This document shows, piece by piece, positions 17,450 to 25,747 of a DNA stretch of 64,000 nt. The DNA comes from an uncultured delta proteobacterium. Lineage in GTDB: Bacteria > Myxococcota > Myxococcia > Myxococcales > 40CM-4-68-19. Where the stretch lies: NCBI GenBank assembly GCA_903911145.1, contig CAIWCD010000013.1, positions 310,001 to 374,000 on the forward strand. Direction: 5' to 3'. Numbering within the stretch: position 1 is the stretch's first letter; each line of letters starts with the position of its first letter. The notes under the pieces are model-generated. The model did not search any database. It was given only the letters and a program-made list of their open reading frames with translations, and was not told the DNA's origin. The translations under genes and the position numbers were made by a program.

Positions 17450-19729
17450 ATGGAACCGATCGCAATCCCAGTCGCAAGCGCGCCAACGCCGACACCCTCG
17501 ATGCCGCCTCCGCCGCTCTCTGTGGTGGCGCAGCCCAACGAGTCTGCACACGCGGGCCCGTCACTCAACGACGCGCGCCTCTACATCAATCGCGAGATCT
17601 CCTGGCTCGCGTTCAACGAGCGCGTCCTCGAGGAGGCCTGCGATCCGCTGGTGCCTGCACTCGAGCGATTCAAGTTCCTCGCCATCTTCAGCTCGAATCT
17701 CGACGAATTCTTCATGATCCGCGTCGCCGGCCTCAAGCAGCAGCTCTCCGGACACGTCGAGGAGACGGGCCCGGACGCGATGAGCCCGAGCGAGCAACTC
17801 ACGCAGATCGCAGCACGCACGCACGAACTCGTGGCGCGCCAGTATCGCGCACTGACGACCGAGATCGTGCCGATCGTCGAGAAGGCGGGCGTGCGGATCC
17901 TCTCGCGGGAGAAGCTCGCGGAAAAGGACGCGTTCCTCTCAGAATATTTCCAGCGCGAGGTGTTCCCCGTGCTGACGCCGATCGCGATCGACCCGGGGCA
18001 TCCGTTTCCGCACCTGCGCAACAAGTCGCTCAACCTTGCCGTGCGCTTCGGCACGCAGACGGCGGCGCGCCTCCACTACGGCGTCGTCCCTGTGCCCGCC
18101 GTGCTGCCGCGGCTCGTCGAGCTCCCCGACGAGAAAGGCAAGCGCAGCTACGCGCTCCTCGAGGACATCATCGCGCGGTTCGTCGGCCAGCTTTTTCCGG
18201 GCATGGCGGTCGAGGGCTGCTACCCTTTCCGCCTCACGCGCAACTGGGACCTCTCGTTCGACGAAGAGGAGGCAGAGGACCTGCTGGTCACCATCGAGCG
18301 CGAGATCCGTCGGCGCGATCGCGGCGGTGCGGTGCGACTCGAGATCTCATCGGCGGCCGACAGCTCGCTCGCGGATTTTCTCGTCCGCTCGCTGAAGCTG
18401 GGCGCCAGCGACGTCTACAAGATTCCTGGGCCGCTCGCGATCCCCGACCTGCTCCCCTCGCTGGGCCGTCTCGAGCAGAAAGAGCTGCACGAGGAGCCGT
18501 TCACGCCGGTCATCCCGCCCGCGCTGGCCGAGGCCGATCGCGACATCTTCCGCATCCTGCACGAGCGGGATGTGCTGCTGCATCACCCCTACGAATCGTT
18601 CGACACGGTGGTCAGCTTCATCGAGACGGCGGCCGAAGATCCGAACGTCCTCGCCATCAAGCAGACGCTCTACCGCACCGGGAAAGACAGCCCGGTGATT
18701 CGCGCGCTGCAGCGGGCGGCGGAGAACGGCAAGCAGGTCACCGCGCTGATCGAGCTCAAGGCGCGCATGGACGAGGAGGCGAACATCCTCTGGGCGCGAG
18801 CGCTCGAGCAGAGCGGCGTTCACGTCGTCTACGGGCTCATCGGCTACAAGACCCACTGCAAGGTGGCGCTGGTGGTTCGTCGCGAAGCGGGAGGGCTGCG
18901 GCGCTACGTCCACCTCGGGACGGGCAACTACAATCCCGGCACGGCGCGAACCTACACAGATCTCTCTCTGTTCACGGCCAACGAGGAGTTCTGCGCCGAC
19001 GCGAGCGCGATCTTCAATCTGCTCACCGGATATTCGAAGCCGGTCTCGTGGAAGAAGATGCTCGTCGCGCCGATGGGGATGAAGCAGGGGATCCTTGACC
19101 TCATCGAGAGGGAGACGCAGCTCGCCACGCAGCACGGCAAAGGACGCATCATCGCGAAGATGAACGCGCTCGCCGATCCCGAGGTGATCCGCGCTCTCTA
19201 TCGCGCGAGCCAGGCGGGTGTGCAGATCGACCTCGTCGTGCGCGGCGTCTGCGGACTCAAGCCTGGCGTGCCCGGCGTCTCCGAGCGAATTCGCGTCACC
19301 AGCATCGTCGATCGCTTCCTGGAGCATCACCGCATCTGGTTCTTCGAAGCAGGCGGAAAGCGCGAGGTCTGGCTCTCCTCTGCGGATTGGATGGCGCGCA
19401 ACTTCGTGCGGCGCGTGGAGATCGCGTTTCCCGTCGTCGACCCTGCAGCGAAGGAGCGGATCATCGACGAGATCCTGGCGTCGTCGCTCGCCGACAACGT
19501 CAAGGCGCGCGCCCTGCAGTCGGATGGAACGTACGTGCGCGTGCATCCCGGGACGCATGGGACAGGACTCGTGCCGGTGCGCAGCCAGGAGCGCTTCATG
19601 GCGCTCGCCCGTCGGGTGGCGGTGGTTGCGGTGGAGACGCCGGGAACCAGCTCGATGGCGCCGCATGAGATGTTTCCGTCGGTGGCGCAGCGGCGCGAGC
19701 GCAAGAAGCGAAACAACAAGCGGCTGTAG
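17450..19729 (+). CDS. ppk1: Polyphosphate kinase 1
   Basis: 759 residues, slightly longer than the usual ~690-720 because of a Pro/Ala-rich N-terminal extension of about 35 residues. PPK1 reversibly makes polyphosphate from ATP. Landmarks are INREISWLAFNERVLEEA and FSSNLDEFFMIRVAGLK at the N-terminus, LLHHPYESFDTVVSFIETA, VHVVYGLIGYKTHCKVALV, YVHLGTGNYNPGTARTYTD with the phospho-His, and LEHHRIWFFE. The C-terminal tail is Lys/Arg-rich. Adjacent to the phasin-like gene, it suggests a storage-polymer neighbourhood, though they are divergently transcribed. Confidence 0.97.
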   Translation: MEPIAIPVASAPTPTPSMPPPPLSVVAQPNESAHAGPSLNDARLYINREISWLAFNERVLEEACDPLVPALERFKFLAIFSSNLDEFFMIRVAGLKQQLSGHVEETGPDAMSPSEQLTQIAARTHELVARQYRALTTEIVPIVEKAGVRILSREKLAEKDAFLSEYFQREVFPVLTPIAIDPGHPFPHLRNKSLNLAVRFGTQTAARLHYGVVPVPAVLPRLVELPDEKGKRSYALLEDIIARFVGQLFPGMAVEGCYPFRLTRNWDLSFDEEEAEDLLVTIEREIRRRDRGGAVRLEISSAADSSLADFLVRSLKLGASDVYKIPGPLAIPDLLPSLGRLEQKELHEEPFTPVIPPALAEADRDIFRILHERDVLLHHPYESFDTVVSFIETAAEDPNVLAIKQTLYRTGKDSPVIRALQRAAENGKQVTALIELKARMDEEANILWARALEQSGVHVVYGLIGYKTHCKVALVVRREAGGLRRYVHLGTGNYNPGTARTYTDLSLFTANEEFCADASAIFNLLTGYSKPVSWKKMLVAPMGMKQGILDLIERETQLATQHGKGRIIAKMNALADPEVIRALYRASQAGVQIDLVVRGVCGLKPGVPGVSERIRVTSIVDRFLEHHRIWFFEAGGKREVWLSSADWMARNFVRRVEIAFPVVDPAAKERIIDEILASSLADNVKARALQSDGTYVRVHPGTHGTGLVPVRSQERFMALARRVAVVAVETPGTSSMAPHEMFPSVAQRRERKKRNNKRL

Positions 19730-19753
19730 TCGACAACCGCTAGGCTTCCAGCT

Positions 19754-20698
19754 GTGAGCCACGCCCCGCTTCGCATCGTCAGCTACAACGTCCGCTACTT
19801 CGGACACGCGCTCAAGGGTCTGGCGTCGACGCGCGGGAGCAAGCGGGCCGCGGCCGAGGCGCTCTCCGCGCTCGATCCGCTGCCCGATCTGATCTGTCTG
19901 CAGGAGGTCGAGACGATCTCGGTGCGCTCACGCATCGCCTTCCGACGAAGGCATGCCGCGGAGACGCAGCTTGAGTCGTTCATGACCGAGCTCGAGAAGA
20001 CCTTCGCTGCTCGCGGCGAGGTCGTGCCGTGGGATGCCTACTACTTTCGCGCGCACGCCAACCGCGTCGGCAACGTTGCGCTCTCGAGCATGGGCCTTGC
20101 GATCCTCGTGCGGCGCGATCGTCTGCACGTCAACGAGCATAACGCCGCGGCGCCCCACGCGATCACGCATCACCACCATGTGCAGCTGCTGCGCGACACC
20201 AAGCAGGCCCGCATCTGCGCGCACATGTCGCTCACCGATCGGTATGGCAAGCCGTTCCATCTCTTCAACACCCACTTGAGCCTCCCGACGCCGTTCGCGA
20301 AGGAGTTCTGGACCGAGCGCGAGAAGATGGGCCGCGGCGTCAACCAGGTGCACGAGGCGCGGACGCTCGCGAGCTTCGTCGAGCGCTGCGCGGGAAGCGA
20401 GCCGTTCGTGCTCTGCGGCGATTTCAATTCGCCGCCCTCCTCGCCCGTCTATCGGCTGCTCACGGAAGAGCGCGGGATGCTCGGGGCGCAGTGCTCGGTC
20501 GGGCAGATCGACGGCGCGCAGCTGCGGGCCTTTCCCACTGCGGGCTTCATGCGGCTGCGCATGCACCTCGACCATCTCTTCTCGGGAAATGGCGTGCGCT
20601 GGGTGGACCTTGAAGGCACAGCCCGATTCGGCGACCGCGAGAGTCCCTTCGCAGGCGTCTCGGATCATGTGCCGCTGATCGCGCGTTTCCACCTGTAG
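19754..20698 (+). CDS. Endonuclease/exonuclease/phosphatase (EEP) family protein
   Basis: 314 residues with the EEP fold motifs: SYNVRYF, LICLQEVET with the metal-binding Glu, FNTHLSLP, FVLCGDFNSPPSSPVY and, at the C-terminus, GVSDHVPLIARF with the catalytic Asp-His pair. Family members cleave phosphodiesters in DNA, lipids or nucleotides, and the substrate cannot be told here. No signal peptide is evident, so it is probably cytosolic. The start is GTG at 19754, 24 bases after the ppk stop, so co-transcription with ppk is likely. Confidence 0.85.
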   Translation: MSHAPLRIVSYNVRYFGHALKGLASTRGSKRAAAEALSALDPLPDLICLQEVETISVRSRIAFRRRHAAETQLESFMTELEKTFAARGEVVPWDAYYFRAHANRVGNVALSSMGLAILVRRDRLHVNEHNAAAPHAITHHHHVQLLRDTKQARICAHMSLTDRYGKPFHLFNTHLSLPTPFAKEFWTEREKMGRGVNQVHEARTLASFVERCAGSEPFVLCGDFNSPPSSPVYRLLTEERGMLGAQCSVGQIDGAQLRAFPTAGFMRLRMHLDHLFSGNGVRWVDLEGTARFGDRESPFAGVSDHVPLIARFHL

Positions 20699-20711
20699 AT
20701 CGGTCGCGGCG

Positions 20712-20951
20712 CTATCGGCGGTGCGCGACCACTTCGACTGGCTCGAACGTGAAGCTCCGGCCGGTCTGCGCGTGCTCGGCGCGACCTTCGCCCAGGTCGG
20801 CTCTCGAGCGGAATGACGCGGCCACGCGAGCGGCAGAAGGTGGCGTCGTCGCAGAGGGGCGCGGCCCCCAGATGGCGACCGCAAGGGAGGCCATCGCAGC
20901 GAACGCCGCGAGCGAAGCCGGGACAGGAGGCACTGTCGGTGAATGGCTCAT
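20712..20951 (-). CDS. Small membrane or exported protein, 79 residues
   Basis: Starts at the ATG at 20951 (MSHSPTVPPVPASLAAFAAM) with a hydrophobic helix at about 13-30 and a basic, Ala/Arg-rich tail. No family was recognised. AAGGAG lies only two bases before the ATG and is buried in a perfect hairpin. An in-frame ATG at 20987 would add 12 residues and read through the hairpin. It follows the MoxR-like gene on the same strand by about 50 bases and may be the last gene of that operon. It is convergent with the EEP gene, 13 bases apart. Confidence 0.55.
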   Translation of the reverse strand: MSHSPTVPPVPASLAAFAAMASLAVAIWGPRPSATTPPSAARVAASFRSRADLGEGRAEHAQTGRSFTFEPVEVVAHRR

Positions 20952-20976
20952 GACTCCTTCGTTCCGCGAAGGAGTC
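20952..20976 (-). promoter_or_regulatory. Perfect hairpin sequestering the RBS of the small membrane protein gene
   Basis: GACTCCTTCG and CGAAGGAGTC form a perfect 10-bp stem with a 5-base loop, directly abutting the ATG at 20951. The 3' arm contains the only Shine-Dalgarno sequence (AAGGAG). In the transcript this would hide the ribosome site, as in RNA thermometers or translational attenuators. It also lies 30 bases after the MoxR-like stop, so a transcription-end role is the alternative. Confidence 0.6.
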
Positions 20977-21005
20977 CGGCCATTCATTTTTCGATCAGAT
21001 TCCGT

Positions 21006-21953
21006 CTACGCAGGCAAATCGGCATTCGCGATCGCATTGAGCCGCTCGCGCGCTTTGGCAATATCAGCCTCGTGCTTGAGCACGACGCTGAGCGTCTGGC
21101 CGAGCAACTCCGCGTCGAGCGTCGTGGCGTTGAGCAGCGCCAGCGCGCGCACCCAGTCGAGCGTCTCGCTCACGCTCGGAGCCTTCTTGAGGTCGAGCTT
21201 GCGCAACGATTGAACCGCCGCGACGACCTTGCGCGCGAGAGTGTCGGCGATGCCCGGCAGGCGCGCCTGCACAATCGAGAGCTCGCGCGCGGCCGAGGGA
21301 AAATCGATGAAGAGATGCAGGCAGCGCCGCTTGAGCGCATCGGAGAGCTCGCGCGCAGCATTCGAGGTGAGCACGACGCGCGGCAGGTGGACCGCGCGCA
21401 GCGTGCCGAGCTCGGGGACGGTGACCGCGAAGTCGGAGAGCAGCTCGAGCAGAAACGCTTCGAATTCGGGATCGGCCTTGTCGATCTCGTCGATGAGCAG
21501 CAGCGTCGGCCGCGGAGACAAGAGCGCCGCCAGCAGCGGGCGCGGGAGGAGAAAGCGGCGAGAGAAGAAGACCGCATCAGAAGCGGCGATCCGATCCGCG
21601 GCTTGAGAAAGCGTGTCCGCGCCCGCGATGGTCTCGGCGATCTTGTCCTTGAGCAGCTGCGTGTAGAGCAGCTGCTTGGCGTACTCCCACTCGTAGAGCG
21701 CCTTCGCTTCGTCGAGTCCCTCGTAACACTGCAGGCGGACCAACTCGCGCCCTGTCGCTGTCGCGAGCGCACGCGCCAACTCGGTCTTGCCCACGCCCGC
21801 AGGCCCCTCGACGAGAATCGGCTTCTCGAGACGATCCGCGAGGAAACTCGCAGTCGAGATCTCCACCGACGCGAGATATCCGGCCGCGCGCAGGCGCTGC
21901 TCGGCATCGGAGGGACTCTGGAGTGCGATGACGTCAGATGCGGGATCGCTCAT
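21006..21953 (-). CDS. MoxR-type AAA+ ATPase
   Basis: 315 residues from the ATG at 21953. The AAA+ domain shows Walker A GPAGVGKTE (about 50-58), LQCYEGLDEAKALYEWEY (typical of this subgroup), Walker B TLLLIDEIDKAD, and sensor-1 VVLTSNAAREL. Unlike most MoxR proteins it lacks a long C-terminal lid extension beyond a helical segment. MoxR-family ATPases act as chaperones that insert cofactors or assemble complexes, often with a VWA protein; no VWA gene is adjacent here. It follows rseP with only a 15-base spacer, which is itself a copy of the 15-bp repeat. Confidence 0.88.
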   Translation of the reverse strand: MSDPASDVIALQSPSDAEQRLRAAGYLASVEISTASFLADRLEKPILVEGPAGVGKTELARALATATGRELVRLQCYEGLDEAKALYEWEYAKQLLYTQLLKDKIAETIAGADTLSQAADRIAASDAVFFSRRFLLPRPLLAALLSPRPTLLLIDEIDKADPEFEAFLLELLSDFAVTVPELGTLRAVHLPRVVLTSNAARELSDALKRRCLHLFIDFPSAARELSIVQARLPGIADTLARKVVAAVQSLRKLDLKKAPSVSETLDWVRALALLNATTLDAELLGQTLSVVLKHEADIAKARERLNAIANADLPA

Positions 21954-21969
21954 TGCTTTGAACACCAAC
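21952..21969 (-). repeat. 15-bp repeat family, copy filling the rseP-MoxR spacer
   Basis: Read on the minus strand, GTTGGTGTTCAAAGCAAT begins with the last G of the rseP TAG stop and ends with the AT of the MoxR ATG. The whole intergenic spacer is therefore one repeat unit. It is one gap-free 13-base match (GTTGGTGTTCAAA) to the copy at the recJ stop. Confidence 0.72.
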
Positions 21970-23120
21970 TATTTCCCGAACAGCTTGTGACCGAGCTGCA
22001 GATCGCCGAACAGCGTCACGCCGATGAGCAACCCGAAGAGCAGCAGCACTCCGATGAGGCTGAGGATCTGCTCGAACTTCGCGTTCGGGCGGCGGCGCAG
22101 GACGATCTCATAGCCGAGGAAGACGAGGCGGCCACCGTCGAGTGCGGGGACGGGCAGCAGATTGAAGATGGCGAGGCCGACCGAGATCTGCGCGAGAAGC
22201 GCGACGAACTCGGCGGCGCCGCGCTTCATCGCGATGGCAGCCTGCTGGATGATGCCGAGCGGACCCGACAGAGAGGCCGCGCCGCCGCGGTGGAAGAGCA
22301 TCCCGATGGCGCCCAGCGAGGCCTGCGTGAGTTCCCACGTCACGCCGATCGCGCGCGGAATGGCCGCGAGCAGCGGCAACTGCTTGAGTTCGCGCGCATA
22401 GCCGACCTGGATGCGGCCGGCCTCCGGGTGCACGCGCAACTCGAAAGAATGACCGTCGCGCTCGAGGGAGATCGCCCGTTCGGCAGGCGCGCCCTCTTTG
22501 TGCAACTCACGAATCAGGTCCTCGAACGACGAGAGCGGCACGCCGTCCACGGAGAGGAGGCGATCGCCGTCGAGCATCCCCGCCGTCGCAGCGGGACCCG
22601 CTGGCACCACCTCGACGCGCGTGCTGTGCGGATCGACCTGGAGGAAACCGACTGTCGAATAGAGCCCGCCGATGAGGAGCACCGCGGTGATCCAGTTCAC
22701 GCCCGGACCCGCGAGGATGACGAGAAAGCGCCGCCAGGCGGGTTTGTTCAAGTACGAGCCAGCGTCGCTGTCGTCGTACTTGCCGTCGTCGTCGGGCGTG
22801 AATCCGGCGATGCGGCAGTAGCCGCCGAGGGGGAACCAGGAGATTCGATATTCAGTATCCCCACGCATCACGCCCCAGAGGCGAGGACCGAAACCGAGCG
22901 AGAAGACCTCCACGCGCATGCCCATCCAGCGCGCGACGAACATGTGCCCCGCCTCGTGGACTGCGATGAGCAGACCGAGGCCCAGCGCGGTCACGAGCTT
23001 CGCCGGCAGTCCGGCAAGCAGCCCCGCAAGCGCCGCGGAGAGCAACGGCAGCGCGATGCTTGGTGTTGCAATGATTGGCATAGCAATCATTGGCATAGCA
23101 ACGATTTGGCGGAGCTCCAT
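21969..23120 (-). CDS. rseP: RIP metalloprotease, RseP/site-2 protease family (M50)
   Basis: 383 residues. The membrane zinc protease motif HEAGH (about 55-59), the SLGFGPRLWG and PLGGYCRIAG segments, a PDZ domain around 150-230, and the second metal site NLLPVPALDGGRL are present. Such proteases cut transmembrane anti-sigma factors or signal peptides within the membrane. Residues 6-22 (IVAMPMIAMPIIATPSI) before the usual N-terminal helix are encoded by three tandem 15-bp repeats. The ATG at 23120 overlaps the NUDIX stop by one base. The usual dxr/uppS/bamA neighbours of rseP are absent, so substrate assignment to envelope stress is open. Confidence 0.9.
   Translation of the reverse strand: MELRQIVAMPMIAMPIIATPSIALPLLSAALAGLLAGLPAKLVTALGLGLLIAVHEAGHMFVARWMGMRVEVFSLGFGPRLWGVMRGDTEYRISWFPLGGYCRIAGFTPDDDGKYDDSDAGSYLNKPAWRRFLVILAGPGVNWITAVLLIGGLYSTVGFLQVDPHSTRVEVVPAGPAATAGMLDGDRLLSVDGVPLSSFEDLIRELHKEGAPAERAISLERDGHSFELRVHPEAGRIQVGYARELKQLPLLAAIPRAIGVTWELTQASLGAIGMLFHRGGAASLSGPLGIIQQAAIAMKRGAAEFVALLAQISVGLAIFNLLPVPALDGGRLVFLGYEIVLRRRPNAKFEQILSLIGVLLLFGLLIGVTLFGDLQLGHKLFGK
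23058..23102 (-). repeat. 15-bp repeat family, three perfect-phase tandem copies in rseP
   Basis: On the minus strand the units are GTTGCTATGCCAATG, ATTGCTATGCCAATC and ATTGCAACACCAAGC, exactly 15 bases each and in the rseP frame. They encode VAMPM, IAMPI and IATPS. This is the longest uninterrupted array seen in the window. Confidence 0.75.
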
Positions 23121-23551
23121 CAAACGGCCCGCCGCTCGCCGGTGTGCACCCAGTGGAAATAGTCGCGGAGAATCTCTGCGTGATCGAAGGCCAGCTCGCT
23201 CCAGGGCAACGCGCCCTCGGCGAACCAGCGTGCCTCGGCTGCGTCATCGGCGCCCGAGGGCTGTGCACCTTGCGGAACGCGGCAGGCGTAGACCACCGAC
23301 ATCGTGTGCTGCCGCGGATCGCGCTTCGGATTCGAGTAGGTGAAGAGCTGCTGGACGAGCTCGACATCGAGGCAGGTCTCCTCCTTCGCCTCGCGCACGC
23401 AAGCCGCGCCGGCTTCTTCGCCCTCCTCGATGAAGCCGCCGGGAAGCGCCCAACCGAGAGGAGGATTCTTGCGACGCACGAGCACGATGCGACCCGAACC
23501 GTCGGAGATGATCGCGTCGGTGGTCGGCGTGGGGTTGCGATAGACGGTCAT
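23120..23551 (-). CDS. NUDIX hydrolase
   Basis: 143 residues. The NUDIX box is complete: GGFIEEGEEAGAACVREAKE followed by ET (about residues 38-60), with the metal-binding RExxEE core. A preceding RKNPPLGWALPGG is typical of ADP-ribose or 8-oxo-dGTP type enzymes, but the exact nucleotide substrate is not predictable. The ATG at 23551 lies four bases after the upstream gene's stop. Translation of rseP begins at its stop codon, so the unit unknown gene-nudix-rseP-moxR-small protein looks like one operon. Confidence 0.93.
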   Translation of the reverse strand: MTVYRNPTPTTDAIISDGSGRIVLVRRKNPPLGWALPGGFIEEGEEAGAACVREAKEETCLDVELVQQLFTYSNPKRDPRQHTMSVVYACRVPQGAQPSGADDAAEARWFAEGALPWSELAFDHAEILRDYFHWVHTGERRAV

Positions 23552-23555
23552 GGCT

Positions 23556-24770
23556 TCAAACCTTCGCTTCGTGCGCCGGACCGCCACCCGTGCGGGCGAG
23601 AGCATCAGCGGCGCGGCTGAAGAGTGCATCGCAGAAGGCCTGCGCGGAGCCGCCCTGCCCTTCGAGCGCCCGTGCGGTGGCGAGCGCGCTGCGGGCCGCG
23701 TCAACGCGCTTCTCCGCTCGAAGAATGTGGGCCATCTCCCGCAGACGCCGCGCGTAGCGAGCCTTGCGCGCGTCGGTGAAGTAGGCCGCCGCCGCTTCGC
23801 GCGCGTGATCCGCAGCAGCCTGCGCGCGTTGCGCATCGTCGGTGTGCAGTGCGCTCTTGGCGATCTCCTCAGCACGTGTGGAGTAGGCACGCAGCGGCTC
23901 GTCCTCGGGGATCCAGGCGGCAAAGAGAGGATCGGCGAAGAGCGCGGCGCCCGCGAGTTGGTGAGGGAGTTCGCCGTCCGGCCCGAATTCGAAATCGGCG
24001 AGTGGATCGGGAGCGATCTCGGGAGCGACACCGAGCATCGCCAGCGCGCGCGGATAGGTCGAGGGAGGAGAGAATCCGTTGCGTGCTCCCTGCGCTTCCG
24101 CTTCAGCGATCAGCGCACGCGCGTGCGCCGGCGCAACCTCCGCGCAGCTGACCACGTTCCCACGCGGCAGCTTCTTGATGAACTCGCGATACGACTTGCG
24201 CGAGAGCGGCAGCGCATCTGCCGTGATGATTCCCTTCACGTCCGAAATCACCACCTGCGCGAGATCGACGCCCGTGCGCCCCGCGCGCGCAAACCAGACC
24301 GCACGCTCGCCATAGGCGTCGATCGAACTCGCGTAGCAAGGCGGCGCCTCCTCCTTCGGCGCTGCGGTCACGAGCGGATTTCCTTGCGGCGCAAGGGCCG
24401 CGACGGCGACGCCCTTCTGCTTGAGCCGCTGCAACTCGCGCTTGGCATCCTTCGCGAGCACCTTGTGCGGCCCCTGCGCGACTTCGCGAATCAGCTCCTG
24501 CCGACTTGCCTCGGCGGCCGCACGCAGAAGCGACGCGGCGAGAAGTTCGGGAAGCGCAACCAGCGCGGCTGCGCCCGACTTCGGCTCGAGCGAAGGAGAG
24601 TCGACGAGGATCGCGCCGAGCACTTCACGCGCGCGCTCGATGCTCTCGAGCGAACAGGCTGCAGCGCCCGCACACTCGATCTCTTCGGCGATGCTCGACG
24701 GCTTCAACGCAGCGTCGCGCAGGAGGGCAAGCAGCTCTTCGGTCCCGAGGTTGTGGCTGTCTGGATTCAT
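23556..24770 (-). CDS. Conserved-looking unknown protein (404 residues)
   Basis: No family was recognised. The protein is mostly alpha-helical, Ala/Glu/Arg-rich and soluble. A central block ([14 protein letters not shown] then [14 protein letters not shown]) looks like the most ordered part. The N-terminus ([19 protein letters not shown]) resembles helical repeat proteins. From the ATG at 24770 it is divergent to folD and the first gene of the run leading to nudix, rseP and the MoxR-like gene. Third-position G/C bias is typical of the window, so it is very likely a real gene. Confidence 0.75.
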   Translation of the reverse strand: MNPDSHNLGTEELLALLRDAALKPSSIAEEIECAGAAACSLESIERAREVLGAILVDSPSLEPKSGAAALVALPELLAASLLRAAAEASRQELIREVAQGPHKVLAKDAKRELQRLKQKGVAVAALAPQGNPLVTAAPKEEAPPCYASSIDAYGERAVWFARAGRTGVDLAQVVISDVKGIITADALPLSRKSYREFIKKLPRGNVVSCAEVAPAHARALIAEAEAQGARNGFSPPSTYPRALAMLGVAPEIAPDPLADFEFGPDGELPHQLAGAALFADPLFAAWIPEDEPLRAYSTRAEEIAKSALHTDDAQRAQAAADHAREAAAAYFTDARKARYARRLREMAHILRAEKRVDAARSALATARALEGQGGSAQAFCDALFSRAADALARTGGGPAHEAKV

Positions 24771-24847
24771 GGGGCGCGCACCATAGCAGGGGAGCCGCGA
24801 ACGTCCACGGCTTGCACGGCGCGGCGGCGGCGGTTTACAGACCGCGC

Positions 24848-25741
24848 ATGACCGACGCAGAGGCAGTGAAGATGGGCGCAACGCGGCAGGCGGTGGTGAT
24901 CGACGGCAAGGCGATCGCAGCGCTCGTCCGCGCCGAGGTCGCGAGCGCGGCGGCGGAGATCGCGGCAAAGCACGGAATCGCGCCGGGCCTCGCTGTCGTG
25001 CGTGTCGGTGAAGATCCGGCCTCGGTGATCTACGTGCGCGGGAAGATCAAGGCCTGCGCGGAGGCGGGCATCGCTTCGTTTGAACGGCTGCTGCCGGAGA
25101 GCACGACGCAGGCCCAGTTGCTCGCGGTGGTCAACGATCTCAACCGCGATGCGCGCGTGCACGGCGTGCTCGTGCAGCTGCCGCTCCCCAGGCAGAACTC
25201 CGCCGACGCGATCATTGAAGCGCTCGCGCCGGAGAAGGACGTCGACGGATTCGGCCCGCGCAACACCTATCTGCTCTCGGCGGGACGCCCCGGACTGCGG
25301 CCCTGCACGCCCTGGGGATGTCTGCGTCTGCTCGACGAGGCGGGAGTGAAGCTCGCGGGAACGCGCGCGCTGGTGGTGGGCCGCAGCAACATCGTCGGCA
25401 AGCCGATGGCGCAGCTGCTCCTCGAGAGAAATGCAACCGTGACCATCGCGCACTCGCGCACGGCCGATCTCGCCGCGGAGGTTGCGCGGGCGGACGTCGT
25501 GATCGCGGCGGTGGGCAAGGCCGAGATCATCAAAGGCAGCTGGATCAAGCCTGGCGCGGCCGTGATCGATGTCGGGATGAATCGGGGCCCCGACGGCAAG
25601 CTGCTCGGCGACGTCGAGTTCGCGGCTGCGGCCGAGCGCGCGGCATTCATCACCAGGGTGCCGGGCGGCGTGGGGCCGATGACGATCGCGATGCTGCTGG
25701 CGAACACCATCGAGGCGGCTCGCGCGCAGCTCACGAAGTAA
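24848..25741 (+). CDS. folD: Bifunctional methylene-THF dehydrogenase / methenyl-THF cyclohydrolase FolD
   Basis: 297 residues, normal for FolD, which interconverts 5,10-methylene- and 10-formyl-tetrahydrofolate with NADP. Motifs are [20 protein letters not shown] with the catalytic lysine in the YVRGK position, [35 protein letters not shown], the NADP site [17 protein letters not shown], and [16 protein letters not shown]. The ATG at 24848 precedes the conserved region by about 14 residues. It converges with metF, their stops six bases apart, so two one-carbon genes face each other. Confidence 0.97.
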   Translation: MTDAEAVKMGATRQAVVIDGKAIAALVRAEVASAAAEIAAKHGIAPGLAVVRVGEDPASVIYVRGKIKACAEAGIASFERLLPESTTQAQLLAVVNDLNRDARVHGVLVQLPLPRQNSADAIIEALAPEKDVDGFGPRNTYLLSAGRPGLRPCTPWGCLRLLDEAGVKLAGTRALVVGRSNIVGKPMAQLLLERNATVTIAHSRTADLAAEVARADVVIAAVGKAEIIKGSWIKPGAAVIDVGMNRGPDGKLLGDVEFAAAAERAAFITRVPGGVGPMTIAMLLANTIEAARAQLTK

Positions 25742-25747
25742 CCCGCG

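Noticed and set aside
16931-17551. Longer 206-codon version of the phasin-like gene
   Set aside because: The extra N-terminal part runs across the AT-rich divergent promoter region; AGGAG before the ATG at 17254 fixes the shorter start.
23058-23102. CRISPR-like array suggested by three regular repeats
   Set aside because: Units are only 15 bases, abut without unique spacers, and no cas genes are present.
20943-23162. 739-codon plus-strand frame opposite the MoxR-like and rseP genes
   Set aside because: Both minus-strand genes have complete catalytic motifs. The plus frame only shows Glu/Arg/Gln-rich low complexity.
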